From assembly GCA_037447605.1 (NCBI GenBank), contig CM074804.1, forward strand, positions 6,343,955-6,407,954: a stretch of DNA of 64,000 nucleotides, given 5' to 3'. Under the pieces are notes generated by a model. The model was given only the letters and a program-made list of their open reading frames with translations, ran no database searches and had not been told where the DNA came from. Position 1 is the first letter of the stretch, and each line of letters opens with the position of its first letter. Of this stretch, positions 10,855 through 23,370 are shown piece by piece. The position numbers and the translations under genes are program-made. Source of the stretch: Zygnema circumcarinatum. Lineage: Eukaryota; Streptophyta; Zygnematophyceae; Zygnematales; Zygnemataceae.

Positions 10855-11580
10855 GGAACTCCCCCGTCCGCACCAACCTCCAAGCAGGCGCCTTCTCCCT
10901 CGCCCTCCGCGCGCTGCCTTGCAGCCCTCCCTCCGAAGCGGGTGCTGTCTCCCTGCCCTCCTGCGGTCGGGTTTTTCAGCGCGCGGCGCCGAGAGGGCGG
11001 GGCGGCGAGGCGGAGGCGTGTGCGGGCGCCATGGCGGGCGGAGCGGAAGTGGCCGAGAGGGACAGCCGGCGGGCAGACGGACGGGCGGGCGGGCGGGGGC
11101 GTTCGCCGAACCCTACGGCCTCCTCCTCCCCCCAACGGGCGTCTGAGCGCCCGCCCGCCCGCATTGACCGCCAGGGCGGCCCGCCACGTGGCAGTCTGCA
11201 GCGACTCGCGCGCGGGCGGCCAGCGAGGGCGGGCGCGCCACGTCGCAACGCGCTGCCACGTGGCGCGCGGCGAGGCGGAATGATTCGAATAATGCGCATA
11301 CTCGAGCCGCAATAATAATAATGCGCGATCCGCCGCGTCGCCCGCGCCTGCCTGCGACCGCGCGCGACCAAACCGTCCGTCGCCGTCGTCCGCGGGCGGT
11401 CGCGGGCACGCGGCGGACCGCCAAGGAGGAGGAATCTCCGCGGAAGGTGCGCCCGCCCGCCCTCGCTCGCTGCGCCCGCGGGCGGAATCTTCGCCGCACC
11501 CCGCCGCCCGCCGCCTGCCGACCGCCGCCCCGCGGCCCGCCAGCTCGGCCCGGACCGGCTGGCCCGGCCCGGTGGGGGAC

Positions 11581-11628
11581 ATGGCATCACGGCATCATGG
11601 CATCACGGCATCACGGCATCATGGCACC
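11581..11628. repeat. Octamer tandem repeat GGCATCAC/GGCATCAT
   Basis: About five imperfect copies of GGCATCA followed by C or T lie in the GC-rich divergent promoter. They are followed by related degenerate units up to about 11660. Confidence 0.8.
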
Positions 11629-12578
11629 CATGGCATCTCCAGAGAGATGAGATGAGAGAGAGATGCCATGGGGGGGGGGGCGGGCATATGCGCTGCCGCA
11701 ATGCCGGCAGCCGCGCTGGCGCCCGCCAACTGGCGGCGATCGCATCGCGCGTGGCCACGTGGCGGGCGGCGGTCCCACTGCTCCCTCGCATTTTTCAAGT
11801 TGGGCGTTGGGAGGGGGGCGGCGGATGGCGAGGGCCAGAGCCGCCAGGCGCGGGCCGGGGGAGGCGGGCCTGCGGGTGGGCGGGGGGAAGAGGGCGGCGC
11901 GCCCGCGGGCAGCCGGCCTGCCTGCCTGCCTGCCTCCTTGCCTGCCTCCCTGCGCGTGTGGCTGGAGCTCCTGTAATGGAAACGTGTCACCTGCACAGTG
12001 GCAGATCTTGCAAGGCATTGCTTGGCAGATGCATGCATGATCGAACGCTTGTTTTGAGGGCGGCGGAACACACATTACCAGCATCTATTGTGAAAGATTT
12101 CTCTCTACAAATTTAGACCTGCGGTAATAAATTGAATAAGCGAGAGTCGTTCATATTCGAAGGTTTTCTTTAACTTCGGTACGGATAGGTCTTCACCAAC
12201 CAAACGGCTTGGACAGACATAGATCCCTCCCACAGACCGGCCAGAGGAAGGTGTTACAATCGACATAGTTCTCCTGAACTTGAAGCACCTCGAAGATAGT
12301 CAGGTATTTAAGTGGAAGAGAAGAAGAAATAATAGCAAAATTTGATGATTTGAGGGTGGTTAAAAGAGTACTGTCGAGCTTAACATGCCCTTCAAAAAGT
12401 AGGCATTGGTGAACAAAGTACTTCAAAGGGATAAATATTGTACCGTATCCAACCAAGCGACTGGATAGTGCCTATGCTAAATTGCTAACCCCGAAACTGA
12501 TGGTATCGTAGAGGCAAGACAAGCAAAAGCAAAGCGCAAAAAACCGGTGCTCCAAAGGAGCACAACACGGGGCTCGCT

Positions 12579-12580
<2 letters not shown>

Positions 12581-12612
<32 letters not shown>

Positions 12613-12614
12613 CC
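12581..12614. repeat. (CCTG)n microsatellite
   Basis: Eight uninterrupted CCTG units. A shorter imperfect CCTG tract also lies at 11917-11950. Confidence 0.9.
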
Positions 12615-13145
12615 CTGAGTGCCCTCACCGTTTTTACGAGTCACGAGTTTCCTCGTCATAAACGACCTGACGTTTAAGATAAGAAAATGAAATCCTTTCT
12701 TTACATATCACGCAGGCTCTGAGCCTCAAAATCATTTCTTTAGGCGCGTGGTGACAATCTGCAAAGAACATTCGATTACATCAAACTCTAATCATACATC
12801 ATTTGACCCTCGACAACCAAAACGAGAGAAGATTGACATCCTGCACCTTGCGCCTGTCCGGCTCGGCAAGAGCTGTCTATTGACAGCAGATTCTCCCCAA
12901 GGCCAAGCGCGAGGAGGGCCGGCTCTGACCCCGCCCCACAGCGCGCCCTCGCGCCGCCGCCGGCGCTTGCCAAGGTCGCATTCTCCATCTGGTAACGCTG
13001 GACAGAACTGCCTCCCAACGCTGGCAGCATGGAGCCAGGACAGCGAGGGGAGGCTCCCTGTCCTGGTCGCGCCCTCGACCGGACGAGTGACGACTGGCGA
13101 GGGTCGTCGCCGGCTCCTTGAAGTTGAAGGGCGACCGCGTCAGCC

Positions 13146-16100
13146 ATGGTTTCCCAGGAAGGCGAGGAGGAGGCGGGGGCGGGGCTCGGCCTGCCTGCCT
13201 TCGGCGGCGAAGATGGTGGAGGAGACGCGCAGTCTACGCCGCTCCTCTCCGCGAAGGAGGAGGCTCCGGCCGCCAGGCCGCAGGAGGAGGAGGTACGCCA
13301 GGCGAGCAGGAAAGCAAAGCGTCCTACAGTGTTTGAAAGGTGAGACATCTGCAGACGCACTGGACGGAGCAGGAATTTTTGTAATGATAATGGTGAAGGC
13401 GTGTCTAGGGTTCATAATTTTAAGCACCACGTTGAGAGAGGTCGCGAGAGGAATGGCGTATGCACTCAGAGATATTGGATTGGGAGGGAGTTCATATGGC
13501 ATGCTGATTTATTTCTGAATTTCCATGACCAAAAGTTTCCAGGAGGCTGGAATTGTTATTCGCAATGCGAGAGTAGTGAAAAGACACTGCAAGAATGAAA
13601 AGAAAGGGAAAGGAAGTTCATGGACTACTCTGCGCTTTTGTTTTGATCACAAAGGCGCAATTCATGGCTATTTTTAGCTCGCTTCCGATGGAACTGAATG
13701 CTTGAGTCTTTAATGACTCTTGAGAACTTTTCGTATTAATGACACTATTTAATGCTTCAACCTTTCAAAGCGTTTATTTGAACGGATGAAGCGGTCGGTG
13801 AGAGCTGAAGCTTATTGACGTCCGTGCTGAAATTCTATTTAGCCGTGGGGCAATAGTATTCAAAGAATTCTAGTGATGGACGACAATGTAGGATATTGGC
13901 TGTTTTTGCAGGCTGACTTTGGATTGTGATGGCTGGTGAAAGAAGATAATCTGATTGCGATTGTTAGTTGATGATTATTTACTGTAAAGTGTGGTCAATT
14001 GTCTTGTTACACAACACCGGCTGATTAAGCAGTAGCGTGTAAATGGTTCAAGGATTTTAATCTACAACGGAGGATCATGTTTAATGATTAGTTGCTGTAT
14101 GCTTTGCCTTGTCCGGAAGTTTGGAAAACATGGATGAATGTGGTGCGTTGAAGCCAGACAGATTTTGTTGTAACGCAGAAGTCACCATTGTAACAGCCGG
14201 CCTGAAACACCACAGTCTGGCTCACCAGCAACCTGTACTCACTCTATCAGGAGAGCTGTCTACAAGGAATTGCTGATTCCAACACGCATGCGAAGTGAAT
14301 ACATTTTTTGCCGCCGGCCTCTTGTTGTTGTTCGCCTGCCCCTCTGCAGGATGGTGATGATTGGAGCAGAGCATGTCGCCCCTGTGCTGCACGAAGCCGT
14401 GGCAATATCGCAGAGGGTTTGGACCAAGCATGGCCGGCCGACCGTACAGGGGATCATTGCATGGCCCGTGCTGGCGCACGTGGTGCTCGCTGTTCTGCTC
14501 ACATGGCTCCTCGGACGCCTCCATTTCAACGTGCTTTTGGTGGTGACATGGATGGTTGCCTTCCTCTGGCAGGTGAGCGATGGACAGTAAGCTTAGTCCT
14601 CCATAGAATGATAGAGCTTGAAATCCGAAGGCAAGTGCATGTGAACCACATGCCAGTTATTTGGCCAACATCTATTCGTCTATTCTCCAGAGACGCTACC
14701 TTTGAGTAAGGTGGATATTGGATCGCGTTGGTAGCAGGATGCTTGAACAAGTGGGACAAACCGAGAGGCGAGGTTCTGGATGGGTTGTAGATTCATGTGA
14801 AGCATCTGGAACGTGAGCGTATCTCTATTCGAGCTGATCTACTGAAGGAGCAGCTAGTAGGAGAGGTGAGCAGTTTTTACATGTTCCTGCACGGAGCAAC
14901 GAGAAGAATACATCTGAAATTGTTAATTCAACTATTGCCAGTCTTGAAGGACTGGGAACGTATTGCACGGATGACAGTATTTAATGCGCCAAACCTGATA
15001 ACAGTTTCATGTAAGGAAGCATGCCGCCGAAAATAATTGTAAATCTTTAACTTAAAAAGCTATCGGTCTGCCTCTCCTACTGCTCTAAGTTTGCCAGCAA
15101 GTTTTCATCGTTCCGCACACCTAATATGCACCGCTTTGACACCAATGATTCATGTTTGTAATGATTCTGTCGAATGCTGCTCAATTCGAATATATTACAA
15201 ACCTGACTTGCTAGCTACACCATTGTCAGACCAAGTCCTGTCTTGACAACATCTGCTTAACGTTTTCCACGATTCCAGTGCAAATGAGCCAATCTCTAGC
15301 AAAACGCGAAGCATGTTTGCACGAACAATTTAGAGCCTCGAACAGACGGACCTTTATGTAGCTTGCCGCACGAGTGCCCCCCTGAAGGGGAGTGCCCCCC
15401 TGCTGCGGCAGCTGCCGACGCGGGGCAGTGCCGGCGAGGCGGCGGGTGCAGAGCGCGCCCGACGAAGAGACCGTGCGGTGGCTCAACGCGGCGCTCGAGC
15501 GCGCGTGGCCGCAGTGGCTCGAACGCGTGGTTTCCCTCAAGGCGGTGCCGCTGCTCGCCCCGTGGTTTCTGCAGACCTACAAGCCCGGAGTTTTGGTCAG
15601 CCCAACGCTCTGAATTGCAGTGAGCTGGAAGAGACTATGGTTTGAATGTGCATTAGTTTTGTTTTGTCTGAGCACGGAATGGGGTGCATGGAGAGTTGTC
15701 GTCCCGTCCTATTGATTTTCTGTATTTTTTTTGGGGGCTGGGAATGCCAGACAAAGCTGGACTTGAAGAGTGTGAACATGGGCAGCAGGCCGCCCATGGT
15801 GACCTCTGCGCGGGTCTATCAGCACGCGTCACGTGACAACCATCTGGTGAGTGAGGAGGTTCCGGAAGCGGCTATGGAGGGGGGGCAGTTGAGGAGAGCG
15901 GCTCACAACTCCTGCATCTCTCTACCGCTGATGTTGAAAGTTTCTCACATGTGTCATGCGTGTCCTGACAGGTGGGGCTGCGAGGGGGGTTGCAAAACAG
16001 GATATAGAAATGAGCGTGGAAATAGCGAGTGCTAATGACATGTTTATGGAGTTCGTTGCCAAAGTTGGCTCTGCGGGGTGGGCGGGTTTGGGCCTCATTC

Positions 16101-19100
16101 CGTGGACTGCGTATGCCACCGACCTCAATCTTGTTGGCAGAGTAAGTTGCCGCTGTTGGCAGGGTGTGTGCAGCCATGCGTAGCAGGAGAGAGCACTGAC
16201 CGACTCAACATAGGCAAGAGCTAGCTTTGCTTCCAGGAATGCTCACCGCCGCTATGATGGTAGTCGAACTGTATTTGTTTGGTGTGCCTGCTCAGGCGAT
16301 GCGCCTTGCCCATTTTTGGGATTGTGGAGTGCTTTCAGCTGTCCCTTTCACTAGCAGCATATCCTCCCGTAGATGAACGGACAAACGTGCATGGCTGCAC
16401 ACATTCAGAACATGTTCAAGAGGGAGTCGAGAATGATTTTTTTTTTTTTTTTTGCTACTTCTTTATGAGTTTATCTTTAAGCTTCCGGAGCGAGTCCTGA
16501 TGCTTCCTTTTGTTCCTGGTCTCTACCCGTGGGAGGGCGGCGCAGATGCGTGTGGGAGTGCAGTTTTCGCGCAACCTTCCCTTCGTGCGGCGATTGGAGG
16601 TGGCCTTTGTGTACGAGCCGCAGCTCTCGCTGGCCATCAAAGTGATGGGCCTCGGCCTCGGGAAGGGCTTCGACGCGGGGGGGCTGCCCCTCGTGGCCTC
16701 CTATGTGGTAAGCTGCCACCCTTGTTCCTTGGCAGAGAAGGATGTCCTTGGTTTCTGACAACTCGCAGAGCAGGATTGGCTGGGGTCATGTGTGATAAAA
16801 CATCCATGTCGGTTGATTTAGGTTAACAATATATTTGGGTTGACCGGAGTCTCCTCCATTTTTGTAAACAACAAAGGTTGAGCTACGTTGAGTTGGGTTG
16901 AGCTGAGTTGGGTTGGGTTGAATTGAGGGTCTCTGAAGAAGCATGAAGCGAGATCCCTGTCTCCCCCTTCTTGCCGCAGGCAGGGCCCATGTCTCACCAG
17001 TTGCTTTACCCCTCGCTCTGTGCAGGACGCCACCCTCAAGCGCGCACTGCGGGGCTCCATCGTGGCGGTGGGTCTGAACCGTTCATGTTTCCCCATCTCT
17101 CGCTGTTTACTGTTGGGTAGGCCGTGTTGGGTTGCTTCGTGCCATACTGATCGCAACCGTTCCTACTGCCCTTCCCAGCCCTCCAACTCCCTCTGCTCGT
17201 GTGGCCTGCTTGCCAAAGGCAGAATGATTGAGGCACATGCTCTCCTGTTGAGTGCAAGACAGATTTTTCCCTGAAATTTGTCTCACCTCTCCTTTGCCCT
17301 CCTTCTCTAATGCACGCGGGAGAGTGGGGTGCAGCCCAACAAGCTGGTCATAGAGGACATGGCACTGCTTGCCAAGGCTCTGCTGAGTGACTTCAGTCCC
17401 GAGGACCCGCTCACGCTCTCTGGGGGGCGCAGCGCAGCGGCTATCATACCGCCAACCGGTAAGCTTCACTCTCGTCCTCTCACGAGAAGTCAGCGCGTAT
17501 GGCCATATATGATATTCCGGCTCTCCCTTGATCATGTTGTTTTGATTCCGTTTGGGCTTCAAGTTGTGGCTCTCAATGGACGTTTTGCATCAGCTGTATG
17601 TGGTAGCTAGACTTGAAACACCCTTTTCTGACGATGAGATCACCTTCAAAGTGCCTGCACTGGGGCTGCACGTGGTAGCCGGTTCCGCACAGAAGATCTC
17701 TTGATGCATCTTGATCTCTTGATTGATGATCTCTTGATTTCATCCGTGCCTTGGATGAAAATGGCGATGCATGAAAGCCGCTGTGGGATTCTCACTGCTC
17801 ATCTGTTTTGTGTGTGCTCGAGGACCTAAACAAGCAGCTGACAGCGGTGATCGATCGTCGCCACCCACCAAGCCCAGTCAGGCCGAAGCTTTTGTGGTGT
17901 TAGAGATTCTCGAAGCGGAGCAATTGTTGGCGGCCGATTCAAATGGTGCGAAACGCTGCTCTCCGGATTATGCACTCTGCTGCGGCGACCTTCAGTGTGG
18001 CGGAGCCGGTCCTGCAGGGGCCATTGAGAAGTGCTGCCGACATGTTAAGGTTTTGTCTTTCCTTCATGCTCCGTGTTCTGACCAGTGATATTTCGGGCAA
18101 GGGCTGCAGGCTTCTCTGATCCTTACGTAAAGGGGCAGCTTGGACTCTGCAAATTTGTCACAAGCATTAAGCGCACTACGCTCAACCCAAAGTGGTTGGA
18201 AGAGTTCCGAGTGCCCGTTCCTCAGTGGGAGGAGAAAGTCGTCTTGCGTCTGCATGTGCGCGACTATGATAAATTCACGTCAGATGATGACTTGGGCACT
18301 TGCGAAATCGATGTTGCCAAATTGCGGGACAGGCATCGCCATGACATGTGGATCAAGCTCAGCGGTGTGAAAACAGGGTCACTTCATCTCGCTGTTACTG
18401 TTCTTGAAGAGGAGGATGGCGACAATGGCAAGCTCCTTCACCCTCTTCAGTCTCCTTCCTCTTGCATCTGCTCTCCCACTCTACTCTTCCCGGCATCCTC
18501 GCTTATCCCCTCAAAAGCCCCTCCATTCCCATCTTGTCCCATGTATCCTAAGCTCACATTGTCTGGTCAGCCGGTGGACATCAGAATTTTGTAAACGCAT
18601 TGTTTGGATTGGTCAAGGCGAGGATAAAGGCTGGAAGTCGGGAAGGCTTGGCCTGGAAAAGGCATGCTATTGCTTGCAGCTCGTCCCTAACCCCGGACAT
18701 AGGGAAAGATTGATGATGTATGTGAAGGGAAGTAAGATAGTACCTATGCATTTGAGCATCCATATTGTTTGCAGCATCAGCAATTTGCCCAGCAGCGAGT
18801 CCCACTGCAGCCCTACCCAGCAAGCAGGGCTGTTGACCTCACTAGTGAGATGCGTTTGGCCGGATGCTAAGCAGCGACACGTATATGGCGTGTGCAGTGG
18901 AAAAGGGAGTCCAACAGGGCGAAACTGCGGACGGGCAGCCTGCCACCTTCCACACGAGCACGGTGACCAAGGAGACGGGCGATGTAGTGGCCGCCACAGT
19001 GACCCTCAAAACCCCGAACGTGCTGACCTCTGCAGCAGAGATCGGCAATGCCCCCCCTCCCTCTGGCCCGCCGCCTTCGTCCAAGCTGCCGCCCTCCGAG

Positions 19101-19187
19101 ACTCAGCTGCGAAGGCGGGCGGTGCATCTCAACGAGTCGTCGTACAAAGTGGCCCCGGGGTGCGTTGTCGTGGCCTGGGACATGTGA
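13146..19187 (+). CDS. SMP-domain / C2-domain lipid-transfer protein (extended-synaptotagmin or plant NTMC2 type)
   Basis: Exons: 13146-13339, 14350-14572, 14791-14865, about 15458-15595, 15751-15846, 16001-16141, 16546-16707, 17026-17067, 17335-17458, 17823-17945, 18110-about 18427, and about 18850-19187. Almost all junction phases agree. After an acidic N-terminus, a hydrophobic hairpin of about 36 residues (WPVLAHVVLAVLLTWLLG...) should anchor it in the ER. An SMP lipid-binding domain starts at ETVRWLNAALERAW and runs through LPFVRRLEVAFVYEP. A C2 domain follows (FVVLEILEAEQLLAADSNGF). It keeps calcium-loop aspartates in SDPYV and DYDKFTSDDDLG, so Ca2+-dependent membrane tethering is likely. 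The exon 4 acceptor and the last two junctions are uncertain; exon 11 may use a GC donor (gcaagc at 18428). The C-terminal tail is proline-rich and unrecognised. Confidence 0.85.
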
Positions 19188-19782
19188 GCTCAACCCAGGA
19201 GCTTTGTATATGTGGCTCATAGGAAGTGTTGTATTTTTGTGAAAATGTTTCTTGCTTATTTGAGACACGTTGCGGGTCTATCTTGTACATACCCAATCCC
19301 TTATGTACGATGGAGGACCACAACAGCACAGATGGCAATTGTGTACGCCAAGTTTCTTTTCCACATTGGGCGGTAATGTAGATTGTGTATCCAATTTGTT
19401 GTGCGTTTCTCAGGAGTCTCCTCGGTGGTAGGATGTCTTAGTGTCAACACCTCTGCTAGCGTGTGCCCGGGAAGGCGTCAGCCAAGGTTCTCTTCAAGTC
19501 AGCTACTAGTCTCCAATCTCACAAACAAAACACATACCGCGTCGGAAAGAGGATATGCAGCTTCAAAAGTGGGAACAAATCGCTTCGGTTTCTGTAGGAA
19601 CAACCAAACCATGCCTATAACATGTTCTGATTGAACAAAAAGCGAATATCGGATGATTTACCGAATGTTACACGGAACGCACTAAAGCCATTGCGTCCTC
19701 ACGTCGTGTCATCAGCTTCTGAGGACAGACCATGAACAGCACTTGTTTGTGACAAGGCCACTCATCCAAGCAGCCAAATGCC
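19188..19782. other. Convergent intergenic region
   Basis: 595 bp between the SMP/C2 stop codon and the START-gene stop codon. Only presumed 3' untranslated regions are expected; nothing else is recognised. Confidence 0.5.
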
Positions 19783-21985
19783 CTACCTGGCAGGCTTACT
19801 GTTTCGCCCGTCCTGGCTGCTATGACAGCCCTCAGCTTGCTTCCTAACAGAGAGCAGATTTGCTCTGATCTCTTTGGTAACGATGCCCTCCACAATCGCG
19901 ACAGGGAGCCAGCGTTGAGGCATCACCTCAACTGAATATGAAAGCACGGTGCTGACACCACCTTCCGCACCGAGTGCTTCCCAGCCGTCCTGCAGTTTGA
20001 ACGGCGGAGGAAGTGTCCAATAAGTAAAGAATTCGCCTCCTTTCACGCATACAGACGGAAACTGCCAGTATTGCTGCAGTCCAGCGCTGTTGAACTGATG
20101 TGATGCAATTCAGCCTTACGATAGAGATCCCCGGTCTCACCTGTCTCATTTGCCAAGTTCCTTTGAACAACTTGAAGTCGCCCTCCACCATGTTGAACAG
20201 GATTTCTCTTTGTGGACCTCTGGGCAGTTCCAGCAGTGGCTCCTCGTCTACATCCACTACTACCCTAGCTCTGAACTTCAATCCGAAGGCCAAGTTTTGG
20301 AGGCCCACCTGTCACAATTTTCCCACACATTCATGTCATTCACGACAGTCATGATCCGTGGGTCGGCGAAGACATTGGTCTGTGATTCTCTTCACTTTGG
20401 TACTCGCATTTCTTCACCCCTGTTCGTGACGTAACTTGCTTTTCCTTCTAGACCTGCTCGACCCCTTATTTGTGAACGTAAGAAACGAAGGAAAGCCAAT
20501 ACTGCCTCGCATTTGAAAGGAATCTACCGAATACTTTTTCTTCAAGACTGTGCCTAACCACAAAGCTTTAGGATTTTCGTTTTTGGTCGGCATCAACAAC
20601 AAGTGTTCGTAATTGTTTTGCCAGGGAGGGGGGTCGTACGGACTGTGTAGTTCAGATGCCTGCATTGACAAAGAGGATTCGAACATTCAAAGCTCAAATT
20701 CGTTTTCCTTGCATTGGCCTTACGTCAGGTTCAACAAAATGAAATTCCCTTAAATGGAAATTTGAGTCATTCTTACGAAACAATTCCCTAAAACAAATGG
20801 GTCCATTCCAATTCCCAAGGCATGGCTGGAACTTAACCTAAGAAGGTGATACAACCCTTCCACATTCTAGGCAAGCGCTACTGAAACTTTTTTGGTGCTA
20901 AGTGCCTGCTGTCACACACAGCTCATAGTGATGAGGCCGGCTTGAACAGAAGAGCATTAACTTACAATTAAAAAACTGCTCCTGTACTCGTTCAGTTACA
21001 AAAGCGCAGGCCCCAGAATTGGTAAGCGTTTTCATATCCATGCATCAGCTTACAGGCTGGCATCGACTTAACCAACCAACACTGCTTGGTCTTTTCAACA
21101 ACCGCTCCTTCTTCCAAAGCTGGTTAGTAGTTGCAAATTCCTAACTCTTATTATTCACACGACTTTTACAAACTCGAAACGCTTCCGTTTAATCATTAAA
21201 ATGAATTAGTAATCGATATGCCTTTCCGCCGGACATTATCTCGAACCCTACGCATTTCCGCATGTGTGTGGGTGACAGGACCCAGGAGTCGAGTCTAGCT
21301 CCCGACATCGTTTCACAGTCCGCTCAGTTTTAGAAACTACCCTGAAGGATATCTCTTACAGCTGGGTAGTTCCAAATAGCTCTGTGCATTTGCACGACGA
21401 TTGCCTGTTTGAGTTCCTTCAATCAACATGCCGTAATATATGAACAAGATGACAGTCTCTCGTTATCTTTCCTTTTTCCGTCCCTAAAGCCCGACACCGT
21501 TCCCTCTGCACGTGACGCCATGCCTATCTGCTCACCTGCAAGAGTCGTGCTCCATTTGGCCGTCTTTCCAGGAGCTCGCTAGCATCAAGATTGGGAATAA
21601 AGTCGGCCAAGTGCGCGTAGTCTGTGAGCACCGCCCACACGGCCTCCAGCGGCGTCCTAACCACGATACTCGCACTCACGCGCCTGCAGTTGGGCCCTAC
21701 AGCCTCCACCTCTACCTGCAGCTCTGCGCCCTCCTCCTCCTCCTCCTCCTCCTCTGCTACTCCAGCCACTGCTTCCCGCCCCTCTGGCACCGCCTCTGCC
21801 ACCCTACCCCGCCCTCCAGCTCCAGCTCCAGCTCCAGCTCGCGCGCTGTGCACGGCCCCACCCCCGCAGCGCGCACGCAGAGGCGGGGCCCACGCGCAGG
21901 ACCCCGCAGGCCGCGTGGCGCGCGACACGTGGCCCGGGCAAGGCGACGGCGCGCAGGGCAGCGGGGCGGCGGCGGGCAGCGCCAT
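19783..21985 (-). CDS. START/COQ10-like polyketide cyclase family protein, probably plastid-targeted
   Basis: Exons (minus) 21985-21536, 20308-20141 and 20073-19783 all join in phase 0 for 302 residues. The N-terminal ~80 residues are Ala/Arg/Cys/Pro-rich with few acids, as in a chloroplast transit peptide, followed by a glutamate run. The START-like fold then shows RRVSASIVVRTPLEAVWAVL, TDYAHLADFIPNLDASELLE, LQNLAFGLKFRARVVVDV, REILFNMVEGDFKLFKGTW and VLSYSVEVMPQRWLPVAIVE. These match plant proteins annotated as polyketide cyclase/dehydrase and lipid transport superfamily. The ligand is unknown. The chosen ATG (21985) begins a plausible transit peptide; an in-frame ATG at 22192 would first read through the (GGGA)n repeat as Pro/Ser repeats. 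Confidence 0.92.
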
Positions 21986-22018
21986 GCCCTGCGGAGGGAG
22001 GGCGGGAACGAGGGCCGG

Positions 22019-22066
22019 AGGGAGGGAGGGAGGGAGGGAGGGAGGGAGGGAGGGAGGGAGGAAGGG
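22019..22066. repeat. (GGGA)n microsatellite
   Basis: About twelve GGGA units, degenerating to both sides, in the likely 5' leader of the START gene (CCCT-type on its sense strand). Confidence 0.9.
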
Positions 22067-22405
22067 AGGACGAGCGGGAAGGAGGGCGGAAGGGAAAGAG
22101 GGAGGCTGGCACGGAGGGAGCGAGAGAGCAGCTTCGCCTTCCTCGCCGGCTCCCCGCCCGCGCGCCTCGCGCTGCCACGCGGCGCCCTGCAAGAGGCGCT
22201 CATTCGAGCTGTACGGACATGTTCATGGTGACACGTGGACTACTCCCAGGGCGCCACGCGGGTGCCCGGTCGGTCAGGTCGCACCGCCAGAAAAGGGCCG
22301 TACGGCACGGCAAACGAGCAGGACATGGACCGTCCGTCCGTTGAGATACGGTACGGACGTCGGACTGCATCGTCTGCGGGCGGCTCGGGGGTCGGCGCGA
22401 ACTCT

Positions 22406-22607
22406 CTGTTCGTCTGTCTGTCTGTCGGTATCTGCTTGTCTGCCTCTGTCTGTACAGTATATCTCTGACTTACGGTCTGTCTCTGACTTACGGTCTGTCT
22501 GTCTGTTTGTCTGTATGCCTGTCGGTCTGCCTGTTTGTCTGTCTTTCTGTCTCTGTCTCTGCCTGCCTGCCTGAGTGACTGACTGTCTATCTGTCTGTCT
22601 GTCTGTC
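22406..22607. repeat. Imperfect (GTCT)n tetranucleotide array
   Basis: About 200 bp of CTGT/GTCT units interrupted by point variants. One larger internal duplication (ctctgacttacggtctgt, twice at 22464-22500) sits inside. Confidence 0.85.
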
Positions 22608-22779
22608 GTTGTCTGACGCGCGAGTGCGCGTCGCTGCCGTGGCCTTGGGCGGCGTGCGCGGTGCGGTCGCGTGGGTCGGGCCAAACGTCCCGAGACGCCA
22701 CGTGGCGTGACGATGGAGCCAAGCGGACCAACCGCACGCCGGCGCAACCGCTCGCTCGCTGCCGGCGCGCTGGAGGGCC

Positions 22780-22820
22780 CCCCGCCCCGCCCCGCCCCGC
22801 CCCGCCCCGCCCCGCCCCGC
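22780..22820. repeat. (CCCGC)n pentanucleotide repeat
   Basis: Eight pure CCCGC units. Confidence 0.9.
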
Positions 22821-22927
22821 CTGGCTGGCTGGCCGCGGGCAACGCCAGGTCAGGACGGGATGCGATGCGCCCGCCCTGCCTACCCCATCACTCACCCATC
22901 CCACCCATCATTTCAGTATCTATCATC

Positions 22928-23112
22928 ATGCCATGCCGTACCTTGCCATCCCATGCCATGCCGTACCTTGCCATCCCATGCCATGCCGTACCTTGCCATC
23001 CCATGCCATGCCGTACCTTGCCATCCCATGCCATGCCGTACCTTGCCATGCCATGCCATGCCATGCTATGCCATGCCATGCCATGCTATGCCATGCCATG
23101 CCATGCCATGCC
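22928..23112. repeat. 25-bp minisatellite built from ATGCC pentamers
   Basis: Four exact copies of a 25-bp unit starting ATGCCATGCCGTACCTTGCC are followed by a partial copy. A run of plain ATGCC/ATGCT pentamers then extends to 23112. Every position of the 25-mer can be read as a variant pentamer, so the higher-order unit arose by amplifying five diverged pentamers. Confidence 0.9.
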
Positions 23113-23370
23113 ACGGTCCAGCCGCATGGGGTTTGCGCCGACCCGGCCGCTTCTGTAAGCTGCGCGCCAGCGTCGGTGCGGGCGCCACGCGGCCGTGCGA
23201 ACACGTGTCACGCCCTCCGGCATGGGCATGGCCGCGAGGCGGAGCCATGGCGGGCGGAGGGTAGGTCTGGGGCCCGCCCCGCCCACCCGCATGGCTCCGG
23301 TGCTGCTGTTCCCGCCCGGTCGCTCCTCTCCATAGGCCGCCATGGCCTTGCTTCCCTAGCTCCGATTGCG

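Larger units (their letters stand above)
10855..13145. promoter_or_regulatory. Divergent promoter region, ceramide glucosyltransferase / SMP-C2 gene
   Basis: 2.3 kb between two opposite start codons. The first 1.1 kb is extremely GC- and CpG-rich. The exact palindrome GCCACGTGGC occurs at 11183-11192, 11255-11264 and 11754-11763. Simple repeats lie at 11581-11628, 11917-11950 and 12581-12614. No intervening gene is supported: the many long frames here are produced by high GC. Confidence 0.6.
21986..23370. promoter_or_regulatory. Divergent promoter region, START gene / unknown gene, repeat-rich
   Basis: 1.4 kb between opposite start codons, dominated by simple repeats (listed separately). CACGTG occurs at 22232, 22699 (as GCCACGTGGC, 22697-22706) and 23202. 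CCGTACGG is at 22298-22305, with further GTACGG words at 22350-22358. No gene is supported between the repeats. Confidence 0.55.

Noticed and set aside
11031-11590. Long overlapping open frames on both strands in GC-rich DNA
   Set aside because: They are stop-poor because of high GC and have low-complexity Arg/Pro/Ala translations. There is no family resemblance and no splice logic; the region reads as a divergent promoter.
21524-22192. START gene starting at the upstream ATG (22192)
   Set aside because: It would translate the (GGGA)n microsatellite as Pro/Ser repeats. The ATG at 21985 starts a plausible transit peptide.
22240-22904. Frames rich in DRQTDRQ or similar repeats
   Set aside because: These are translations of the (GTCT)n and (CCCGC)n arrays, not genes.
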